A stretch of 64,000 nucleotides of DNA from Anodontia alba (GCA_964016985.1 OZ024825.1:29937893-30001892); one strand, 5' to 3'; shown: positions 9,899 through 21,725, numbered from the stretch's first letter. Notes: generated by a model from the letters alone, not told the origin. Translations and numbers: made by a program.

Positions 9899-11832
9899 TG
9901 ATGATGATGATGAGTTCAGGTTTAACGACGCATCAACCCATGAGGGTCATTTGCGTCAAAATGGTAAACTAACATGGTTCTGTAATGAAACGGCTATAAA
10001 AGTAAGTCATATATGCATAAAATGTAAAACTAGAACGAATTTAAAAATTAAAGCAGTTAGACTTTGTTAAAAAGGTTGATGTGTTTTAAAAAGAACAGTA
10101 TATTATCAGCAGGTACATTTTCAAATAAGTATCTTAGGTCATTTGTTTGAAAGAATTGACGTCGCACATGAGAGAATTCAATGCATTCGGTCAGGAAGTG
10201 TTTCACCGTAAAAGGTTCATTACAGCTGATACAAAATGGCTGATCTTCTCGTTTAAGCAGATAAGAATGTGTGAGTCTAGTATGACCTATACATAGACAA
10301 GTAAGAACCACTTCTTCTCGCCTTAATGATCGATAAATGGTATTTTTACCAAGAACCGGTTTTATTTCATGTAGTTTATTGAATGTCGCTCTGTCCCATG
10401 ACAGCTGCCATTTGAATAAGATGTATCTGTTGATAAAAGGTTTAAAATCTGTACACGGAAGTTTAAAATTCGAAATTTCTAGATCGAGTGAGGCCTTTGC
10501 TTTTACATCGGCAGCCTCGTTACCTTTTATGCCAACATGGCTGGGGAGCCAACAGAATATAATTTCCTTAGTTTTCGATAACTCGTGATGTTTTTCTATC
10601 AAGTTCTGAATTTTGGGACTTTTTGAAGATGTGTGGTTTAGAGATTTCAAAACAGAAAGGGAGTCAGAGAAAATAACGAATTTGTTATCTAAAGAATTAT
10701 TCATAACGTAATCCAAAGCCATATCAATAGCCTTGGATTCAGCAGTGAAAATAGATGAGCCATCAGGAAGACGGATCTTTTCATGGTGACTGCCCGATAT
10801 ATACGCACAGCCAACCTTTTCTTCAACTTTTGAGCCATCAGTGTAGATGTGTTGATAGTCTGAAAGTCGCGATTGTAATTCTTGGAAGTTTTGTTTCATG
10901 AGATGTGAATCAGATAGTGACTTTTTGCTATTGTGTAAATCGAAAAGAATAGTTGGTTTAGTAATGCACCAGGATGGAATATCAGAAAAAGAGTGCTTTT
11001 GGATGTTTTTAGTGTTAATATTAGAGGATTCTAAAAGTGGTGCTATACGAAGGCCGAAGGATTTAATTGCGTTAGGTTTTCTTTCATAATATTCCTGAAA
11101 TTGTGGTGGAAATGTGACTTCAAAAGCAGGGTTAGAAGGGTTAGCAGCAAGTCTGATGGCGTACTGAAGGGACAATTTTTCTCTGCGTAGCCATAACGAT
11201 GGCTCATCTGCTTCCACGTTAAGACTCGATATTGGAGACGTACGAAAAGCTCCCAATGCCAAACGAAGTCCTTGATTATGTACAGTGTCTAACATCTGTA
11301 GATAAGATTTTCTAGCAGATCCATATACGAGGGACCCATAATCAAGTTTTGATCGAATTAAAGAACGATATAGATGAAGAAGAGTTGTTCTGTCCGCACC
11401 CGAACTTGTGTGAGATAACACTTTTAAAAGGTTTAATGCTTTTAAACATTTCGCTTTCACGTATTTTATATGGGGTATGAAGGAGAGTTTTCTATCAAAT
11501 ATAACCCCAAGAAATTTTGATTCGGCAACAACTGGTATTTGAGATCCATATATGTAGAGTGCTGGATCATTGTGTATTTTCCGTTGTTGACAGAAATGAA
11601 CGCACTGCGTTTTCGATTTGGAAAATTTGAAGCCATTTCTTGTTGCCCAGTCTTCAATTCTATTTAGACATTGCTGTAGATGTCTTTCTATTGTGCGCAT
11701 ATTTTTCGAGCGAAAACAAATACAAAAATCATCAACGTACAAAGAACCATCTGTTTTGTAATCCAGACAGTTTATAATATCGTTTAATTTCACGTTGAAT
11801 AACGTGGTTGAAAGTATTGCTCCTTGAGGAAC
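9899..11832 (-). mobile_element. 5'-truncated RT/RNase H LINE (I-like)
   Basis: The insertion is bounded by identical 16-bp copies of GCCCAGGAATGGCAAA at 9,883-9,898 and 11,833-11,848, a target site duplication. On the minus strand it starts abruptly inside the reverse transcriptase at GVPQG, keeps the C-terminal half of RT, RNase H and a zinc knuckle, has about 150 bp of 3' UTR, and ends in a short TCA repeat instead of poly(A). Non-LTR elements of the I type carry RNase H after RT and often end in short simple repeats, so an I-like clade is likely. The intact ORF and perfect duplication indicate a recent insertion in the NDC1 intron. Confidence 0.9.
10057..11832 (-). pseudogene. LINE ORF2 fragment: RT C-terminus, RNase H, CCHC
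   Basis: An uninterrupted frame ends at 10,057. Recognisable in order: GVPQGAILS (RT finger/palm motif), LYVDD (RT catalytic motif, YVDD variant), KFLGV, a thumb region, TDGSK, AESKAI, FSDSLS and SHVGIKGNEAAD (the four RNase H acidic motifs D-E-D-D), and CISCN-x6-H-x4-C near the end. The endonuclease and the N-terminal half of RT are missing. The apparent start Met at 11,856 and the next few residues (FFLPFL) are encoded by the duplicated target site and flank, so it is not a real start. The fragment cannot be autonomous, but it shows no stop or frameshift. Confidence 0.93.
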
Positions 11833-11848
11833 GCCCAGGAATGGCAAA
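11833..11848. repeat. LINE target site duplication, 5' side
   Basis: Second exact copy of the 16-bp duplication; the RT frame of the element begins at the adjoining base. Confidence 0.9.
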
Positions 11849-12125
11849 AAAAACATTGCTCATACAGAAACAAAATCATCTCTTCAAAATTGGCTCTGAC
11901 AGCTGCATTTGGATCTTTTTTTAAAAACGCTTTTGTTTATCAATACAAATTTCTCTGGTGACATCATTAAATTAACATAATTATTTCATTTACTGAATCC
12001 TGGCATAAGGAGGGTAAAACCAATCACCTCTATACGAACAGATATGGAGCACACAATGAAGCCCAATAGTATGTGAGTGTTTTAATGAAGATATACTTAC
12101 ACACTTCAATGAAAACAAACATGTA

Positions 12126-12260
12126 ATAAAAAGGTTACATATGGACACTGTCGCTATGCCAGGCATACTGGCCAGGTAGTCCAAACTGGCCCTCAGGCCA
12201 ATATGGAGCTACCATGCATGCCTGGCAATGCGACAGTGGCCATGTAATAACCTCTAAATA
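12126..12260. repeat. M7 foldback MITE
   Basis: AGGTTACATATGGACACTGTCGC-type arm inverted as GCGACAGTGGCCATGTAATAACCT, with a GGCCAGG/CCTCAGGCC centre. Single copy in the window. Confidence 0.75.
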
Positions 12261-12474
12261 TTACATATCTGAAGTTATTCTTAATCATTTCTGTAAGAAG
12301 TAGAACTAATAATTCTTTGGAAGGAATATTCCTTCCAGAATACGCAAATATTTTCTTTGGAACATTATTGTGTTGTGTAACTAGTGAAGATGACATATTA
12401 GGGTCGTCTGAAAATGTCAAAAATAAAACAGAATTGGAAGAAAAAAAAGTTTATGAAATGTAGAATATAAGTTA

Positions 12475-13897
12475 CAGTCGATTCTCGTTATCTCGAACTT
12501 CACGGGACCTGATAAAATGTTCAAGTTATCAGTAGTTCGAGACAACAAAATTGTAACGTCATAGGTATGACGACTGTTCGCCTCTCTGTTCGCCAAAACG
12601 TGGTTGGAAGGCACATGTATATGGCAAATTAAATAATTTATGCGTACTTCAGTTTGCATTGTTACTGTTTGTTTTAGGAGATGCAATGGTTCTCTTGGAA
12701 TAATATCATCAATAAATGTTAATAATAATAAATTTTAAACGTCTCTTGTTGTCTTTTAATACTCCTGCAAATTTGGATTTCCATGTGAGCTATAAATAAA
12801 TTACTGGTTTCCGGGTTGTGTTAGCTATCGTTAAGAACTGGTTTGGATTAGCTCCCTTCGCATAGACGACTCGATAAAGAGTTGACTGGTTTCCGCTTTT
12901 GCATAAAACGCTTACAATGTTAAGCGGCTGCTGTAAGCTAGTTTGGACTATCTCCCCTGGCATAAACGAACCCTCTCAGCGCGGCAAACTGTAGATCCTG
13001 CAGAGACAGCTCGTTATGAGCCGTCTCATCTGGACCTACACTATTTGTGCGGGTATCCGTATCAGCCTACAGGGTCGGAAGGGTTAACATCGGTACCCAC
13101 GTGTGATTCGTCTATTTGAGGCCGTGCACAACAACTCCTATTAGAAGACTGTGCGACTGTCAAAGACTCAGATCAGCCTGCACGCCCACGAATTTTCCAT
13201 TATACGCATGAGCCTTATCTGGGCTTACCAAAGAGCACCGCCTAACCAAAGAGTAACAAGCGAAGATTCAGACTTAGCTAGCCTGTTCAATACAGGCTGA
13301 TCTGAGTCGGAACCTGTCGCGCGATGACTTTTCTTGAAGACGCTATATCATTCAGACGGACAGTACTCAATAGTGAAGAGCATATCTAAACAATAAATTA
13401 AAGAAACTTCGTTGATTAATCTTCCATAACACTATTCTGAGCTGCTTTTTATCTTACAAATCAATGACACGAGACGGTGTTGAGCGCCGCGTGTCAAACC
13501 CGACTCGACATGCATGTGATTTCATAATTACGGATTTTAGACATTGTTTGTGTTGTTTGTAATTACCTGGACAAAGGGGAAAATTAAAATATTGATTTAT
13601 TTATCAATGGCCTATTATGAATTTCATTAACTGAGAGACCGGCGGCGCTGCATCTTACATTTTTTTTTCCTTCGTCATGGTCCGAGTTCGAGATACTCGG
13701 TAGTAAAAACTGTGAAAAATATATTCAGGGACTGAAAATGATGGACGAGATAGCCGAAGTGTCGACATAAAAGTAGTTCGACATACGCGAAGCTGAAATA
13801 CAATAAATATATAAGGAAAATAATCGGGACTTAGAAATCAGTTCAACATAAGTGATAGGATCGAGATAAGAGGGGTCGAGATAACGAGAGTCAACTG
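12475..13897. mobile_element. Pogo/Tigger-like non-autonomous element, long copy
   Basis: The ends CAGTCGATTCTCGTTATCTC and GAGATAACGAGAGTCAACTG are inverted repeats flanked by TA (12,473-12,474; 13,898-13,899). The 1,423-bp interior has no convincing transposase ORF. It belongs to the same family as the short copies at 15,942 and 5,256. Confidence 0.85.
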
Positions 13898-14107
13898 TAA
13901 TTCATCTTGAGTTTAAATTAAAATACAGGAAGTTTTTCCAATAAGACTTGCAAATCTTATAAAGAAATTTGTGCTATCGCATTCATTTTATTTACTGGAT
14001 TAGCAACTCCCTGTGACAAATAAATATTTTTTTTGGTATTTTAAACTGAATTAACTTCTATTTTATGCTTATTTGTTATTAGGGTTCAAATCTGGATTGG
14101 TACTCAC

Positions 14108-14266
14108 TGGCAGTAATATTCTGAGGCACATGCTTTTCTCCATTTAGTTGTCTAACAGGAGCACTAGCCAGTATTTTCCAATTTGCATCTTGTATCTGGT
14201 CGCTTAACTCATTTACTACAGACAAACATACAGCTACTATCTTGTTCCAGTTGTGGGGATGACCAC
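14108..14266 (-). CDS. NDC1: NDC1 exon: GGHPHNW segment
   Basis: The acceptor is agctctttttctgtag-type and the donor is GTGAGT. The 159-bp exon completes the split glycine codon so that SLSQPG continues as GHPHNWNKIVAVCLSVVNEL, as in vertebrate NDC1. It ends with PQNITA in phase 1. Reading upstream to an apparent Met at 14,291 would run into intron. Confidence 0.95.
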
Positions 14267-14930
14267 CTACAGAAAAAGAGCATGAGATCATTAACTTTTA
14301 ACTTGCTAATTTAAGTATTACAGACATTGAAAAATATTGTTCTATTAATTAACTATCTTGAGTTTTTATTAGCCCTATTTTCAACCATTTTCCAATATTA
14401 TGCATTGAACAATGAAAGAACAGGAATCGGTAATATTGGAAATAATTTACTACTTGGTGAGAAAAAAGATAAAACGTTTTTTTGTAATAAATCACAGATT
14501 TAATAGCAAATCTCAAAGTGTGTGCTACACATTTTTCATTCATTAAGAAAAGAACACAACCACAGTTAGCATGTCTATCAAAACAATGATCCATGGAATT
14601 GGTTAAAACACCCAGAACAGGTTTGTAATGGAATTTTCACAATGTCTGAGTGGGCATCACCGTCAAGGAAATATAGCCAATTCTTTCTTGTCCATGCAAA
14701 TAATATACAGGGAATATTTCAGGACTAGTTTTCAGGCTTAAAAAGTGTGCACTTTATTCAGGGAATGACGTAAGGCAGTGACAGAAAAGAATTTGTGATG
14801 AATTCTGCACAAAAACATTGTCTTCATGAAACTGACAAGAAGGCATTCCCTCAACATCCACACCTGTTCCCAAGTACATCACCATATCTGTTAATAAGTG
14901 CTTTTTATTTCTTTTTCTGTAGGAAGTATT

Positions 14931-15390
14931 GATATTTTTCTTATTTCTCCATGAAAATATATCTTGAAAATTTTTGATTGAGTTGAGGTTTTACAGCCCA
15001 GTCAACACATTAGGGTCAGGTTGTGTGCAGTCAACTCACTTAACCACACCTTTCCAGGCTTTGGCAGGCCTAGTCCTCTATGCGGCTAACCAGTACTTGT
15101 GTACATTCTTTCACCAGAAACTGACAACTGCCCTTCTTGAATCAGTGGGAGGGGGAGAATGACCATAGAAAATATTTGACGATCAATCTCCATGAAAGAA
15201 TGTTGTCGGACCCAGTGGGGAAGAATGTTGCCGGACCCGGTGGAATCGACCTCCTGATCACCAGTTGGATGCTCATATGACTGAGCCAGCAAACCCGGCT
15301 TATCTTGTGGATACTCTTTAGAAGCACCTTCATTTCTAATGGGTACCCACAAATATGTTTGCAAGAACAAGAAAAATATTTATCTGGATA
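14931..15390. repeat. M1 MITE split by a SINE
   Basis: The left arm at 14,931-14,966 and the right part at 15,302-15,390 flank SINE S1 and share TATCTTG at the break. Confidence 0.75.
14967..15301 (-). mobile_element. tRNA-derived SINE (S1), near full length
   Basis: First of at least ten copies of one family. On the minus strand the family reads: tRNA-like head with an A-box-like TGGCTCAGTTGG and B-box-like GGTTCGAACCC, then a body with TTCGTGGAGATTGATCA, GATTCAAGAAGGGCAGTTG, CTGGTTAACCGCTTAGAGG and GACTGGGCCGTAAAACC, and a tail AACCTCAACACAAACAAA. RNA polymerase III transcription and LINE-dependent movement are inferred from this. This copy is diverged and splits an M1 MITE (TATCTTG at both junctions). 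It resembles tRNA-headed core SINEs known to be widespread in bivalves (for example RUDI of the V-SINE group), but I cannot verify membership. Confidence 0.85.
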
Positions 15391-15904
15391 CCTCTAGTAT
15401 ACTACTAACTCTCAAAAAACATGTAATTTTCTAAAAGCGAAACCTCAAACTAGAACTTTGTCCACAGTACATACATGTCCCCATCAAGTGCAATGCCAAT
15501 GAATGTAGAGTGCAATGAATGGAAAAAAATCTCAGTCCATCAATTATGAAATAAAGATAATGATCAAAGAAATGGATCTGAGTAAATAAGTATTTCAAGT
15601 TTCAAAACAATTTTTTCAAAATTAAATTTTCAGTTATCAATGAAAATGCATCTGGAAGGGTCAATTTCCAATTAAAATTTAAAAGGGGCAAAAAGCAATG
15701 TAAAAGTGCATAACAAGAATTATGTCACTCATTCTCCGCATTCCTCATGAGGCAATACTAGACTGGTTTAAATTTTAAAACACCTGTTTAATGGCAAAAG
15801 AAGTTATCAGTGAAAAATCACCTCGAGACACAATGGGACAGTGTCCTTACAGGATGGGATGTGACAACGATTCTTTTATAGTATATAGCCCCATAACAAT
15901 TCCT

Positions 15905-16335
15905 ATTTGATGGGTGTATAATCAAAAGGATACCCACACTACAGTCGACTCTCGGTATCTCAAACTCCAAGGGACTCTATGAAACACTTCGGTATGTCCG
16001 TACTTTGACATATCAGATTTGCGGAACTGAGGAAAACAATAAATCGAATAACCACCTTTAACAGAATGAATATGTAATTTGACTCCTAAGTTAGAGATAT
16101 ATTGAAAACATTGTGGAAAAGAGGAGAAATTGCTCCTAAGGAGCAATTTCTCCTCTTTTCCACAATATTTTGTTGCCTGTTGGTAAATCTCTGTATTAAA
16201 ACAGGGACCAGATTTTCACTTCCAGATAAGCAGTTATTTGAGATAACATCGAGATAATGAGAGTCGACTGTATATGTTCTCCTGAAGAAATAAGAAAATA
16301 TTAATTCGGATAACCCTTTTATTTACAGCTATATG
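15905..16335. repeat. M1 MITE split by the pogo-like MITE
   Basis: Left part to 15,941 and right part from 16,271; the pogo-like copy entered at TA in the CACACTATATG part of the arm. Confidence 0.75.
15942..16270. mobile_element. Pogo-like MITE, 329 bp
   Basis: The ends CAGTCGACTCTCGGTATCTC and GATAATGAGAGTCGACTG are flanked by TA. It contains an internal palindrome at about 16,116-16,165 (GGAGAAATTGCTCCT core). It is inserted in an M1 foldback MITE: the flanks GATACCCACAC and TATGTTCTCCTGAAGAAATA are the two sides of an M1 arm. Confidence 0.88.
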
Positions 16336-16382
16336 TCTTATCTGCTTTAGTTGTTTTTTGTTTGTCTTGGCCCATATATTAC

Positions 16383-16464
16383 CTGGCTGACTTAAACTGA
16401 AGAGTTCTTTTCTTCTTGTGAAGGAGTACTTGGACAATACATGTAAGTCGTAGAACCCAAGACA
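16383..16464 (-). CDS. NDC1: NDC1 exon: RRKELFSLSQPG segment
   Basis: The acceptor is ttttatattttcag and the donor is GTAATA. The 82-bp exon runs from phase 0 to phase 1. It encodes CLGFYDLHVLSKYSFTRRKE and then LFSLSQP, near-identical to the diagnostic NDC1 motif RRQEVFSLSQPGGHPHNW, whose second half is in the next exon. Confidence 0.95.
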
Positions 16465-18492
16465 CTGAAAATATAAAATGGTTGAAACAGAAAGCTGTCC
16501 AGTACAGATACAGAATAGCTCGAAAAACAGTCTCTGGTATTACAATGAATAATTTCAGGCTGCAAATTTTTCAAATCAAGTCACACATAGCCATAGGGCC
16601 TAAGATCGATCTCTTACTCACATTAATCCATATAAGACATATAAGACTGAATAAACATATCAGAAGAGTCCAATTCCAATTTAGGTATTCCTATAGAAAA
16701 ATGGCTAAATTGTAAGCAAACAGTGGAGACCCTGATCAGATGCCACAGGATGCAGCATCTGTTCTGGGACTGCACTGTTTGCCAATTACCCATTTGTGGG
16801 GTTCCACATTAAAATGGATTAAACTGTTTTCGAAATATGCATTTAGTATCAATGTTTGCTTTTTAGGCATAAACAACAAGTCGAAATGCTTGCATAGTTT
16901 GGTTGCACATATTCATATCAGACTGGAATGTAACAAATTTTAAAATATGTGGTGTACTTTGATTATGACAGTAACAATAATTGTTTTTTAAGTTGCCTGT
17001 AAATATTCCTTTGAATAGAAAACCTTTGTGTTGAGGTTTTATGGCCCAGTCAACCCAATGGGATGTCTAGCGTGGTCAGTTTATCTAACCACACTTTTAC
17101 TAGGCAGGCTTAGTTCTCCAAGCGATTCACCAGTATTGTGCACATTCTTAAGCTAGAAACTGACAATTGCCCTTCTTGTATCAACAGAAGGGAGAGAATG
17201 ACCATAGAAAACATTAAAATCATAACATAACCATTTTCCCTATCACCAATGTTAGAACATTTTTCAGTGTTAGAAAACTGGAATACATCACTGATTAACT
17301 ACATACAGCTCAATTATTCCTGCTTCATATTCAATATTTATGTCATAATTATCCACTGATTTCTATCTTTTGAAGGTCAAATATTTGTTTTGATCCTTTA
17401 AAGTAATTTATTAAACATTTCTGTCAGAACTGATCTCATTTAACTAAAATCATGGCTGAAATGTCATTATTACTTCTGCTAAAATATTTTTTTCTGTTTG
17501 TTTTTTTAGCATCTCCTCTTTGTCTAAACGGTAAGTTTTTACAAAATTTTAAAGTATATTTTCATTTGCATAATCACTGACAGTAAAATGAAGAAATGGT
17601 TTTAACAATTCTCCCTGGATAGTTTTTACTGGCTTATTTAATGAAAAAACTATTTTTAAATATTTTAAATGGACATAAAATTTTGAAAAGGTAATTTTTA
17701 CTTGAAAATTTATTTTCAAAGTCTTTGCTACACAACAAGCCTCTTTTTGCTTGCCTAAAAATATATGGATTTGCACAAAAACAGGAAGTATATACTTTCT
17801 TTTGTCATTCACAAAAAAAAAAAAAAAAAAAAAAACCATGTAAGATTTAGGTACCGTTGTACTCAAGTGAGCCAAAAGATTTAAATAAAACATAGCACCA
17901 AATTAGGGTCAATACTGACAGTCATTCAGGACAGCAATTTTTAGAAAAATCAATAGGTAGTGCAAGTGAACAAACAAATGTCACAACAAGAAGTTAATAT
18001 CATACAACTATTTAATACCTTTCTGGGCGACAGTCAAAATTATTAGCCCTGAGTTGCTGTGGACCATCTGCTGAACTATCACCCGAGGTCTGGCTTCGGG
18101 CAATACTTCATCAGGTGGTCCACAGCTACGAGGAGCTGACAGTTTTGAATGTCGTCCAGAAAAGTATGATATAGACATTTTATAACCCAACTCATACTTT
18201 AAAGGAACTGTTCTCTTTTAATTGCTATGATCAATAAATACTCGTAACTGTTTGATAATGGAGCAGGAGATAGTCCAAAATATGAGCCCTGGTGATAGTT
18301 CTCTGAGAACTGGATCAATCTTGAGCCCTGGTGATAGTTCTCCGACAACCAGTTCAATCTGGCTGGCTTTTGTCACAGGTGAAAATGCATTAGATTGTCA
18401 AAAATGCTTTATACCATCTCATATTGTAGGATGGGTAATAAGTATGAATATTTAGGATAAATATGATACTGGATCTCAATGACAGTTTTTAC
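16465..18492. other. NDC1 intron with one SINE
   Basis: Apart from SINE S1 at 17,031, it holds an M8-type hairpin remnant (16,717-16,790), a poly(A) run (17,813-17,836) and, near 18,283 and 18,331, two copies of GAGCCCTGGTGATAGTTCTC. No exon is needed here because the flanking exons join in phase. Confidence 0.6.
17031..17212 (-). mobile_element. SINE S1, 5'-truncated
   Basis: Tail and body only, from GTTGAGGTTTTATGGCCCAG to the AGAATGACCATAGAAAA block; the tRNA-like head is absent. Diverged. Confidence 0.88.
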
Positions 18493-18585
18493 CTGAATCA
18501 AAGGTACATGTCTGCAAGACAAGGCATCTACCAAACACTTGTTCTTGAAATTATCAAACACAGTGAAAACTGGAAACTCAAAATG
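18493..18585 (-). CDS. NDC1: NDC1 exon: FPV segment after the membrane domain
   Basis: The acceptor is ttaatttccag and the donor is GTAAAA. The 93-bp exon is phase 0 on both sides. It encodes HFEFPVFTVFDNFKNKCLVD followed by ALSCRHVPLIQ, matching the region after KIYATE in vertebrate NDC1, where the protein leaves the last membrane helix and enters the soluble part. Confidence 0.87.
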
Positions 18586-18767
18586 CTGGAAATTAATAAG
18601 AAAAGTACAATGTAAAGCAAAGGAAAAGGTCGCAAGGCATGTTCAAACAACAAAGGCCCAGGTCAGCTTGTGCATGAACAGGGCCTTCACTGTTCATTGA
18701 TATATTCTATTGTAGCCATCAATTCTGTAAATGAGTAACAAAGGCCTTGATCAGACTGTGTTTGTTT

Positions 18768-18912
18768 TTGGTGAGGTTTTACAGCCCAGTCAACCCAATG
18801 GGGTCATGTCAAGTGCAGTCAGTTTACCTAACCACACGTTTACTGGGCAGGCTTAGTCCTTTAAGCAGTTAACCAGTATTGTGCACATTCTTTCGCCAGA
18901 AACTGACAACAG
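18768..18912 (-). mobile_element. SINE S1, 5'-truncated
   Basis: Covers the tail and body to CGCCAGAAACTGACAAC; the head is missing. Confidence 0.88.
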
Positions 18913-19148
18913 CACAGTGTACTATCTAAGTTTATAGTTGGCTATGCGATAGTTTCTAAAGGATTATTCTGAATGTGAGGCCAACCTAAAGAAAATGTTT
19001 GTTTACTGTCCAAGTTTAAACGTTGATTATGGAGCTAATTTTGATATAATCTTACTTTTTTGTTGTCTGAAAATACATTTTCCAAATAAAATTAAGCTGC
19101 CTTTAGTTTGCTGTAAAACGATTCTGAAGACTGAGCAATAAATAAGAC

Positions 19149-19349
19149 CTGGGCCCAGTTGTTCAAAGCATGGTTAGCTTAACAAGCTTATTAATGACAA
19201 ACTTGTTAACTGATGTAGCTAAGGTATTTTCAAATACATTGATACATTTTTTCAGCAAAAAATATCAATGTATTTGCCACATTTCAAGACAGAAATTTTA
19301 ACATCATGTTAGCTAGCAACTTTGTTAAGTTTTGAACAACTGGGCCCTG
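19149..19349. repeat. M4 hAT-like MITE
   Basis: Same termini (first bases CTGGG). It abuts an M5 MITE directly. Confidence 0.88.
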
Positions 19350-19592
19350 GCCCCGAGGTTATAAAACTTTTTCATGCTCAACTCAGCTGAGCATGAAATT
19401 TTCTCTGCTAATAAATATGAAAATGCCAACAATAGTTGGCATTTTCATATTTATTAGCAGAGAAATTTTCATGGTCAGTTATTTTTAGCAAGAAAGAATT
19501 TGGCATTGTTAATAATTTGAGATTTATTAGTATGAAAAATTTCACGCACAGCTGAGTTGAGCATGAAAAAAGTTTATAACCTTGGGGCTAGG
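19350..19592. repeat. M5 foldback MITE
   Basis: Same family; ends TTTATAACCTTGGGGCT, 10 bp from an NDC1 exon donor. Confidence 0.9.
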
Positions 19593-19602
19593 TTTTACTT
19601 AC

Positions 19603-19738
19603 TTCTGTGTTGTAAACTTTGTAGAGAAGAGCACCATAGCTCCAAGTAAACTGGATGAACAGACCAAAGAGAAATGTCTGCCACAGGAGTGGGAAATCAA
19701 ACAACAAGCCATACAAACTGTCCAATCTATAGTCAGAT
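19603..19738 (-). CDS. NDC1: NDC1 exon: last transmembrane pair
   Basis: The acceptor is atctttttcag and the donor is GTAAGT. The 136-bp exon contributes one base to a split glycine codon and ends in phase 0. It encodes LDSLYGLLFDFPLLW, then FLFGLFIQFTW and LLYKVYNTE. The vertebrate counterpart starts LDTVSGLLN and ends KIYATE. It finishes only about 10 bp from a foldback MITE whose far end overlaps another MITE. Confidence 0.92.
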
Positions 19739-20084
19739 CTGAAAAAGATATAATGCATAATCAGTGAAACAGTTAGTACAAAAAAAAAACGTGGGCATTA
19801 ACTGGAATCGTCCAGCTAAATGCTCAATATGTTGTTGGTACTCACAAAAATCACCAAGCCATACATGTCATACTGTATTTACCCTAAGTACTGGGACAGA
19901 CTATCAGATTAATAACATAAATCATTTGCGCGAAACGATGCTTTTGAAGCACAAGAAGAAAGTGTGCTTGAAGCAAACAGGTCACAAAAATTATATCCCT
20001 TGTAAAAATGTCTGAAAATCTTCCAAGTAGATTCAGTCCCTTTAAAAGCTAAAATGCAATAAAATCATTTTTTATGCTGATTTT

Positions 20085-21625
20085 AATTATACCTTGGCCA
20101 TTTTGCCTCAATGAAAATTGTCAATAAGCAGCGCTTATTCGATACCCTCCGCATAAAGCATAGAACCTTTTTCTTACAAAATTTAAGTTTCAAAGTGCTG
20201 GCGCGACCTTGAAAATAAAGTTATGGTCACCAAAATCTAATAAAACCAGCAATTCGTTAAAGAGATAGTGCGCACACAAACGTTTTACTGCATTAACAAG
20301 GCTCACTTTTTGAGTATTTATAATGTAGTGACCTTGAAAATAAGGTCAAGGTCATCAAAATCTAATCACTTCTTTCCCCCATTCTGATGATGTATCTGTG
20401 CTAGTTTGGTCAAATTTCAGCCATTGGTTACAGAGATAATGTGCACACTAACTTTTTACTGTATTAACAAGGCTCATTTTTTTTATTTTGTTTGTGTTGG
20501 GGTTTTACGGCCCAGTCAACCCAATGGGGTCATGTCGAGCGCGGTCAGTTTACCTAACCACACATTTACTGGGCAGGCTTAGTCCTCTAAGCGGTTAACC
20601 AGTATTGTGCACATTCTTTCGCCAGAAACTGCCCTTCTTGAATCAGCGGAAGGGAGAGAATGACCGTAGAAAATATTTCATGATCAATCTCCACGAAAGA
20701 AGTTGCCGACCTCGGCGGGGGTTGAACCGGCGACCTCCTGGTCTCCAGTCGGACGGCGCATCCAACTGAGCCACTGAGGCTGGCTCATTTTTTTTTTTTT
20801 GAGTATTTATAGTGTAGTGACCTTGAAAATAAGGTCAAGGTCACCAAAATCTAACCACTTCTTTGCCCCATCCTTATCATGTATCTGTGCTTGTTCGGTC
20901 AAATTCCAGCCATTGGTTAAAAAGATATTGTGCACACAAACTTTTTACCCAAATCTAATCACTTCTTTCCCCCATACTGATGATGTATCTGTGCTGGTTT
21001 GGTCAAATTCCATCCATTGGTTAAAGAGATAATGTGCACACAAACTTTTTACTGAATTAACAAGACTCACGTTTTTGAGTATATATAGTGTAGTGACCTT
21101 GAAAATAAGGTCAAGGTCACCAAAATCTAATCACTTCTTTGCCCCATCCTTATGATGTATCTGTGTTAGTTCGGTCAAATTCCAGCCATTGATTAAAGAG
21201 ATATTGTGCACACAAACTTTTTACTTCATTAACAAAGATCCTTTAGGCTCCTTTTTGAGTATTTATAATGTAGTGACCTTAGGTCACCAAAATCTAATCA
21301 ATACTTCTCCCATCCTGATGATGTATCTGTGCTAATTTGGTCAAATTCCAGCCATTGGTTGAAGAGATAGTGTGCACACAAACTTTTTTCTGCCTTTTTT
21401 TCTGCATTAAGAAAAGATTTTACAAAGGGCAATAACTCCAAAGAATTGACCCCTAGCCCTTACTTTCTCTTATGTATGTACATCTTATTGATATCAATGT
21501 GTCTGCAGAAATTGATGAATATCCATCACTGCGTTTTCAGGATATTAGGAAAAAACCAGTGTCGCGGACGGACATCGTGAAAACAGTATACCCCGCCACA
21601 AACAAAGTTTGCGGGGGATAAAAAA
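20085..21625. repeat. Minisatellite element with terminal CCCCGC hairpin
   Basis: Units of about 180 bp with GACCTTGAAAATAAGGTCAA and CACCAAAATCTAATCACTTC begin near 20,209, 20,331, 20,819, 21,096 and 21,276. The right end is TATACCCCGC/GCGGGGGATA at 21,586-21,621 followed by poly(A). A SINE interrupts the second unit. Confidence 0.75.
20486..20786 (-). mobile_element. SINE S1, full length
   Basis: Complete, with the tRNA-like head at the high-coordinate end. It is inserted in the 20.1-21.6 kb minisatellite, with GGCTCATTTTTTT at both junctions; the flanking sequences rejoin into a normal array unit (AAGGCTCA plus TTTTTGAGTAT). Confidence 0.93.
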
Positions 21626-21676
21626 AAAAAAAATCTGTAGACAACAGGAACTACTACAAGAGTGACATGTACATAC

Positions 21677-21725
21677 CCAAACCTTAATGAGAGAGTATCT
21701 GATATCCAGTCTCTTGGAATGCTCC
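21677..21725 (-). CDS. NDC1: NDC1 microexon: IPRDWIS segment
   Basis: The acceptor is tttcttctgcag; the donor chosen is GTATGT. This 49-bp exon joins in frame on both sides and encodes SIPRDWISDTLSLRF, equivalent to the conserved IPKAWIS segment of vertebrate NDC1. A GT seven bases earlier was rejected because it breaks the phase to the next exon. A hairpin-ended minisatellite element begins only about 50 bp downstream in the transcript. Confidence 0.9.

Noticed and set aside
9678..10070. 130-codon plus-strand ORF
   Set aside because: It crosses the 3' junction of the LINE insertion and reads its 3' UTR in antisense; no independent gene.
12279..12410. Open minus-strand stretch after a strong acceptor (tttgacattttcag), in phase with the NDC1 exon at 14,108
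   Set aside because: Its only good donor (GTAATA) leaves a phase that does not fit the next exon, and the exons at 14,108 and 9,342 join directly. It could be a rare alternative exon.
18008..18190. Minus-strand ORF ending AQK before a GT, able to join in phase to the GGHPHNW exon of NDC1
   Set aside because: The exon at 16,383-16,464 supplies the real conserved sequence (RRKELFSLSQP) in the same phase and lies closer; the ORF at 18 kb has no acceptable acceptor and no similarity.
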